Part shown: positions 57,901-64,000 of the stretch, one piece after another | Numbering within the stretch: the stretch's first letter is position 1 | Layout of the letters: each line of letters begins with the position of its first letter | Assembly (NCBI RefSeq): GCF_000208865.1 | Contig: NC_018394.1 | Coordinates: 1,945,964-2,009,963, forward strand | Source: Neospora caninum Liverpool | Lineage: Eukaryota; Apicomplexa; Conoidasida; Eucoccidiorida; Sarcocystidae | DNA: 64,000 nt | Direction of reading: 5' to 3' | The notes under the pieces: generated by a model | Told to the model about the DNA's origin: nothing | The model's input: only the letters and a program-made list of their open reading frames with translations | Database searches by the model: none | Position numbers and translations under genes: made by a program

Positions 57901-58083
57901 CTTCTCCGGGTACTGCTTCGCGTACGAGCTCGGGTACAAAACCTTCTTCAGCGAGAAAAAGGTCCAGGGGAGCACGGTGCAAAAGGACACTGTGCACAGG
58001 TAAAACATGAACGCGCTATCGTCGTAGTCCAACAGAGGCTCGCTCTGCTCCTCCTTCGTGAAGGTGTCGCGGAACTGCGACAT
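51950..58083 (-). CDS. SEC63: SEC63, J-domain subunit of the ER translocon
   Basis: Recruits the Hsp70 BiP to the SEC61 channel through a lumenal J domain during protein import into the ER. Exons in transcript order: 58083-57529, 56703-56511, 56128-55921, 55647-55561, 55263-55087, 54464-54239, 53880-53775, 53465-53307, 52938-52846, 52578-52388, 51976-51950; total 2022 nt, 673 aa (yeast 663, human 760). Membrane spans lie near 25-45, 103-121 and 218-242. The J domain (130-185) has the HPD motif at 158-160 in LKYHPDKN and is followed by KANYEKYGNPDG. The Sec63 domain runs from about 255 (LVETLQFLTHYMAEGSRLK, LPITQCMAEICVLSDWLHAA) through an FN3-like part (HVTLTRTNLK, YEEWWIFLVD). The tail SSDEEESFDLDEG is acidic, as in orthologues that bind SEC62. 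The start Met has good context (GCCAAGATGT) and precedes the first span. The last exon encodes only eight residues and is the least certain. Confidence 0.93.
54856..55026. repeat. three (TA)n runs in SEC63 intron 5
   Basis: TA runs at about 54856-54880, 54935-54958 and 55003-55026 lie within one intron, separated by CA-rich and mixed sequence. Confidence 0.93.
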
Positions 58084-61000
58084 CTTGGCTGCAGGGAACG
58101 GAGCGCGAAGGGAGGGACGCGGAAACGGCCAGGCGGCTGCTCCGAGAGGAAGGCGGAGCTCAAGACGAACGACAGAGTCTGGTGGGGGCGTAAGGGAGAC
58201 CGGAAGGAGGGACTGGACGGAAGGCGAGCAGGAAGAGGCAAAAACGGGAACGGAGGGGGAAGAGGACGAGCAGGTGGAGCAGGCGAGAAACGCCGAAAAG
58301 ATGCGCAGAAAGAGAAGAAATTGCGACTGAGAGGCAGCCAAAGTCTCAGAAAACAGGAAAAAACGCGTTTTTCGTCGCGTTCGTTGTGAAGACACAGACA
58401 GGGAACAGGCCGACAAGAGAAGCAGGCCTCCGACGCCCGCCGGAGCACCTTTGCTCGAGGCGGAAACGCGGAGTCAGTGGTGTGCAAACATGGAACGAGA
58501 AGTGTGCGAGAGTCCTCCCAAGAAAACTAACTCCGGGTCCACAGTTTTCCGCTTTCTTTTCCCTGTGTTGGCATGCTAGAGACAAAGGAGCGCCAGAGCA
58601 GGCGGGGAAAAGAACCAGGGAGCGGGTGCAAAGGCGAGTTAACTGACTGGTGACAAGTACGAGGAGAGATGTCTTTGGAGCTTTCCACACAACGTGCCCG
58701 AAATGATGGACAGAAGGGTAAAGGGTACACCAGAGAGGACCCGTAGATCCTGCTGGTAAGGAGGGTAGAAAAGGCGATGGCCCTCGTTTGGCGCGCTCCC
58801 TCACACACGAAACTGGAACGGCATTCGGATACTCACCCGGGTGTCTGTACACTCGGAAGCCGTTTTTCCCACAGGATACCTCCAACAATGAGGAGCGACA
58901 CGAGGCCTGTGGCCAAACCGAAAGGGAGAGACGTGACCAGAAAGCCGCCTCGTTACCGTGGTGCTTGCGAAAGGGCCAACTGCCGGGGAGGGCGAAAAGT
59001 CGGGGGAACTGTGCGAGACGCCTGAGCCGGGAAAAGCGGAAAAAAGAGGTAAGACGGCGAAAACGACTCGAAAAAAGGGGATGGGAGAGAGAAAAAAAAG
59101 CAGGCAGACAGCGTCTTGTGGACCCGAGGACAACCACACTGTTCCAGGACAAGACCACAGAAAGCAGGTTGAGACCCCCCGTTTGAAGGAGGGTGCTCGT
59201 TGATCTGCGAGGAAAACTACCCCGAAACGAAAAAGCGGCAGACAGAGAAGAGGACGATTCACGCAGAGCAAAAAGACGAGGGACTAACGTGACGAAAACT
59301 TTTTAGAGAAAGCGAGAAAAGGGGAGGGCCTGAAGGCACATGCAAATGCTGCCGCCCTGACGCAGACAAAGTGACCTGCTGTGCAGTCGCCACAAAACGG
59401 ACGGTTTTTCAACCGCTGCTTTTCTTCCTTCGCGCGTATAAGCCGACGCCAAAACTAGGACGGAGATGTCGTCGTCAAGACATCTTCCGTGGGGCAGTCT
59501 CGCTACAAATTTGTTGGACGATGGTATCGGTTGTGATGAGAGGATCGAAAAGTTTTTAAGATCGCGCGGAACTTTGACTGTTTCTTTGCAAGACAACACT
59601 GGGCAGCACAGGAGAGCTGTCCAAAAGGAAGAAAGGCACAGCGAGAAAGTAGGTACTTTCTCCAACTTTCGTACCACGTGTTTTGGATGAGCTATGATCC
59701 TAAGAGAATTTAGACACCCACCCCGTTTTCTCCTGTTTCATCCAGCGAGTCCTCTTGTTGGCCGTCTTCCTAATCGAGGACAGGCCGTGGGGTCATGCGA
59801 CTTTTTAGATCAGGAAGGAGGCAGCCAAAGTCCGCAAAAGAAAGGTAGACTCTGCTCTATTGCAACTCGCTAGTTCCCTAGAGGTAGTTCCATCGACACT
59901 GATTCCCTTGGTAAGTCTAAACGCCGATAGCTCTCGCAGGCTTAGATCCTGCCGTTTTTCACAGCGAGAGGCAAACCTAGAGCTGTGCCTATGGACGAAA
60001 CGTGAAAATGAGGAAAATAGTGGCGAGGAAGCGACAGACAAAGCGTCCTGTACTCCGCTCAATCCCTCTTTCCCCGGTTTCTCGACTGTAATATCAGCCC
60101 GCAGTTGCCTCGAAACGGCATGAAACCGTGGTTTCAGGAGCTTCGACTCTGAACGGTGTTTATCTAAAAGAGCAAGCACTGTACTACACTGTTGGAACAG
60201 GCATCACGGTGGCTGAAAAGCTGACAGGCACAGGTAGTCGGTCCTGCGTCCGCTCGATGGCTGTGGACAGAAGAGCATTCACCGGATGAGGGGGGAGTTC
60301 GACTACTGGTTTAGATCTTGAATGTCTTTGTTTACCGGATCCAAGTTCTATTGTGTTAGCATGGTTTCGAACCGTCTTCATTTACAAAGAGAGGTCAGGC
60401 GGGCGCGGGGACAGCACGTTCTTTCAAGACACAACCCACGTTTGTCTGTGGCGCCCCTCTGGAACCTGCTGGACGATCTGTTTGTGGTTCATATCTGAGA
60501 GGCGTAGAATAAAGCAGTTACTCCTCTGCGGGCCTGGCCCACGAGCAACTTCGCCAACGAGAAGTCCTGAGGAGGTTGCCTCCTGTTCAACAGAAAGAAC
60601 TGACACGTCCAGATATGCAACGACGAGTAGGGGCATGATTTTGCACGGCGTCTTGCGTGGCGTCCTCGCTCCTCTCTCGCTACATCTTCATTACATCGCT
60701 ACAGCAGCCACTCTTTCAAAAACCACATGTCCTTGTCAACACACTCTCTCGTTCACGACCAGCAAAGACAACAGAATCTCAAAGACACAGTCGCGCCAGC
60801 AGCTCTGTAGAGCGGGGTCCAGCTCTGGAAGCCCGATTTTAAAAATGCAACTCCCGGTCCGTGAATAGACAAACAAACTGACGGTCTTTTCGCCGGTGGA
60901 GTCCGCCCAGCCTCTTCCATGCACTGCCCTCCACGAGGAGCCGCTTGCAGTTCCGCTTCATGTTTGCAAAATAGGACGAGTTTGGGCTAGCAGAAAAGCC

Positions 61001-62771
61001 GAGAGAATCGTCAACTAACGCAGAGCTGTTTCCTTCCTTAGCGTATTTTAGCATGCCTTCCAGACGTAGACACGGGTCGGAGGTTAGACATCTCACTTCC
61101 CCTGTCGCGTCACAGATCGGCAGGTTTCTTCGCTCTGGATCCTTGCTTTCGTCTCGCCTAGGGGTTTTCAAAGGGCGAAACCCGAAATGAGGAATCCTAT
61201 ATCAATAACTTCGCCGATCATGGAACTGAACGGCGACATCCGCAAAATCGATGCAATTCTCCTTTTCGCCTGCCTCCGCCGCGACACGCATCCTTGTTTC
61301 TCTACCCTTGTATCAAGCAAAAAAGCTGGTCAGCAACATTTTAGTCTATCGAAGCGTCGCTTTACGCGTCGTGGTTCTCGACTTGAGGAAAGTTATGCGG
61401 TGAACAGCGTCTCTGTCTTCTCTTTTGCCAGGCGCTCCGCTGCATCCAAGATGGACCCAATACGGCGCACGCTTCAAGATTCCCCGATTGGGAGACCGAG
61501 CTCCACAGGACTGCTAGTGTTGTCGTGTTTGTGCCGAATCTCGTGAGTAAACGGGGAACGAGGTTCTCACGCACCGCGCGCTTTCACTGGAAGTAAACAG
61601 TCCGGCTTCTGTCGGCGCTCCCTCATCCGTCTGGTGTTCCTGCAGGCGGTGCACAAGTACCCCGCGAGGTGGGGTTCTCTCAAGTAAGCAAGTACCTTAT
61701 AGAGTTTGGCGGGAAAGAACGTCCGCAGACAGCATATAAGTTTCCCAGGCATGTCACTGAGAAAAGAAAAGCGATGAACCCACGAAAAATTCTCCTTCCT
61801 TCGGTTCCACACACCGAGCAAGAACAGCCGCCCCGCCGAGCGCTCGGTCTTTGTTTTTTTTCCAACGGTCAGCTACAGACACGAGCACGAGCAGTTCGGC
61901 CGTTGGTCGATAACGACGGGCCATAAAAGATTTCAGGACGCGACGAGCGCACACGGCGCACTTGGCCAGCGGAGGGCAGTGGCAAGCGCCCGCATACCAT
62001 GCAGCTCTTCAAAAGACGACGACACTGGGTGGTTTCCCCCACATTTGGCGCCAAAAGTGTTTTGCGAACATCCAGCAGCTAACTGTCTGGTGCGTCTACA
62101 CTGCTGCTCTGCTGGAGTCACCGCCTCCTGGCCGGCACATCTCCCCGGAGGTCACAAATCTCTCGGGTGTGGAGCGTCACAAATGATACAAATGATCACG
62201 CTAACTAACGGGTCTTTCTTTCCCTTTTACGAAGGTCCATCCAATTTCCACCGTCTTCCGTACGCCCTGTTGAAATCCTCTTCCTTCTCCAACCCCCCAC
62301 GCGCTAACCCGTTTCCAAGTCTCACCATCCTGACGCTGTCAGCCTCGCTCCTTCTCCCGTCTGCCAAGATGACACGCGCGCCGCTTGGCGGCCGAGTCCC
62401 TTCCTCTCTACTCCTACGTCAGCGTCTCAACATGCCTCACCGATCGCCTCCACGATTCTCTTCGCGCCTCTCCACGGGTCCGTCTCGGCCACCAAATCCC
62501 TCCAAAAATCATTTTCAACGCTCCCTCTGACGCCTGGGGCGAGCTCGAGAAGCAAGAACGGCCTCTCTCACTGCCTGTCTGTACAAACTTGATACAGCGA
62601 GGCACCCACCTCTCTCTGCACTTGAGAGGCCAACTCGAGGAAGACAAATACTCCTTCGGCAGTTACGCTTTTTTCTCTTTCCGCCTCCTTTGACCCCGCC
62701 GCAGTGACAGAATGTAGACAATCAATCGAAACGTGCAAAGGAAATCTCCTTTCGAAAACTGGCAGAGGGAT
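58084..62771. other. intergenic region upstream of SEC63
   Basis: The first 250 bases are purine-rich on the + strand, as expected for a SEC63 leader. The remaining 4.4 kb has only short open frames on both strands (for example 60839-61171 on the - strand and 60353-60868, 61187-61546 and 62385-62693 on the + strand). None has a domain I recognise or a phase-consistent chain of splice sites. A gene could be hidden here; I cannot support one. Confidence 0.5.
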
Positions 62772-63714
62772 TCACGCGACAGAAGGACCAGGGCGGCCGC
62801 CGCTGTCTCTGTCGCTGCCGTCATCGGGTCGGCTCACATTCCGTCTCTTGGTTGTTGTGTTGCTGGAAGTCGAATCTGTGAACAGAAAACACATTCACGT
62901 GCAAGCTGAAGTGAGGGAAACACGATAGAGCTGCAATTCTCCATATCATCTCCCGCACACCAAACGGCCAGCGAAGACACTCTGAAATACGCATAAACCT
63001 ACCGTAACACAACCCCTGTGCGACGGCATCCGACCCCCCTTTTAGATTCAAAGTTTCCACTTGCTTTTCCGGGACGGAGATCCACTTGCACGACACGCCT
63101 ATCACGTAGCTCCATCTTTCGAACACAGAAACGAGGTGACGCGTTTGCCGTCCACACGGATTACATCAGAACTAGAGGTTACACAGCAAGGTGATTTACA
63201 CCAGCAACCCGCTTCTCTCGCTCGGCATATACTGTCTGCTGGTTACGCCGTCGTAAACGACAGCCGCGCGATCTCTCCGTAGCCGCACTCCTTTCTTTGC
63301 CTTCACATAGCCCCGAACGGGACGAACGGACGCGCCTTCCTCGATTTCCCCCTTTTCAGGCAGCTGGCTCCACACCAAAAAAGTACATGAACACGGCCCC
63401 GCCCCGTCGTTACCATCTGTTTGTGCTCCTCTCTCTCCCTTTTGCGTGGCTTCGGGAGACTTACTTTGCAGGAAGGTCAAGACCATGACGATAAGAAGAA
63501 CGACGAGCGCAGCAACTTGCGCAGGCGCCATTCCGTCGTTGTTCTCAGCTGGAGCCTGAGGAACGGCTGCCACAGAGCCCGCAGAGCCAGCAGCTCCCGC
63601 CACATTTCCTAAATCTGTCGGCATGCTGAGGGAATCTGCATTTGTGATTGCGTTGCGCACGCCGCCAATGAGTGTACTGAGAAAGTGGCAGATGCAACCA
63701 CTGAATTCCTCCAT
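62772..63714 (-). CDS. small single-span membrane protein, unknown function
   Basis: Two exons in transcript order, 63714-63465 and 62875-62772, give 354 nt and 117 aa. The intron has a GTAAGT donor and a TTCTGTTCACAG acceptor with matching phase. The start ATG sits in a good context (GGCAAGATGG). Residues 1-60 include MEEFSGCICHFLSTLIGGV and an Ala/Gly/Pro-rich linker. One membrane span lies near 63-83 (VAALVVLLIVMVLTFLQ). The C-terminal 33 residues are polar and basic, with Ser, Thr, Arg and Asp. There is no clear cleavable signal peptide, so a signal-anchor protein is the simplest reading. I recognise no family. It could be longer at the N-terminus, since the frame stays open to 63858. Confidence 0.6.
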
Positions 63715-64000
63715 CTTGCCGTTTGCAACCCTCCGAAAAATTAGTGAGACGCTCTTGGTTCGAGAAAAAGCGGAGAGAGACGAAAGGGACAGGAACGCGG
63801 AAAAGACACGCCGCGTTGTCCGAAGCAGAAAACTGAACACGCGGGGCTTCCCTCTCACGAGCAGGCAGGCCCGGTAAACAAAAAACCCGTGCGGTTCTCT
63901 CCTACATGAATATGTTGAACGCCAGAAAGCGGTTTTTGTATCAACAATGCAGAGACGAAGCGAGAGCTAAGGAGAGCGACAGCACTGACAAGGCCAGTTT
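63715..64000. other. upstream of the small membrane protein
   Basis: Leader and promoter of the adjacent - strand gene. Nothing else can be supported in this stretch. Confidence 0.5.

Noticed and set aside
60361..60375. GGTTTCGAACC, resembling a tRNA T-arm
   Set aside because: No acceptor stem, D-arm or anticodon arm can be placed around it; no tRNA was found elsewhere in the window.
61187..61260. SITSPIMELNGDIRKI, weakly like the start of isocitrate dehydrogenase
   Set aside because: The resemblance stops after about 15 residues and the key continuation is absent; probably chance.

Overview
The window is nuclear DNA from a coccidian apicomplexan, most likely Toxoplasma gondii or a close relative (Hammondia, Neospora). 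The signs are intron-rich genes with short exons, strand-biased pyrimidine-rich introns with GT..AG borders, many (TA)n runs inside introns, low-complexity Ser and Glu inserts in conserved proteins, and a typical protein set. As I recall, T. gondii centrin-3 and ATG9 lie a few genes apart on one chromosome, which fits the order seen here; I could not check this.

Eight protein genes can be spliced with exons whose phases agree throughout. On the + strand: the 3' part of a RAP-domain protein (312-5984, 5' end outside the window), the DNA primase small subunit (8851-15096, 516 aa), mitochondrial ribosomal protein uL23m (22740-24424, 247 aa) and a very large protein with two glycosyltransferase domains (27522-39685, 1770 aa). 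On the - strand: a centrin (16798-19537, 195 aa), ATG9 (41190-48188, 1571 aa), SEC63 (51950-58083, 673 aa) and a small single-span membrane protein (62772-63714, 117 aa). For the six complete larger models and the small one, the summed exon length divides by three and no internal stop occurs; this is the main support for the splice sites.

Layout: RAP and primase run in tandem; primase and centrin converge at 15.1-16.8 kb; centrin and uL23m diverge from a shared 3.2 kb upstream region holding a 20-bp near-palindrome; uL23m and the glycosyltransferase run in tandem; the glycosyltransferase and ATG9 converge at 39.7-41.2 kb; ATG9, SEC63 and the small membrane protein run in tandem on the - strand. 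The genes do not form a pathway. They are housekeeping functions: organelle RNA or ribosome biology (RAP, uL23m), replication (primase), centrosome (centrin), ER import (SEC63) and autophagy or apicoplast membranes (ATG9).

The most unusual items are the dual-domain glycosyltransferase (an N-terminal GT-A-like domain and a canonical family 2 domain joined by long low-complexity linkers, with a hairpin and a possible cassette exon near its 3' end), a fresh 113-bp tandem duplication of a splice acceptor plus exon in the RAP gene, and the greatly extended ATG9. No tRNA, rRNA, CRISPR or recognisable transposon was seen.
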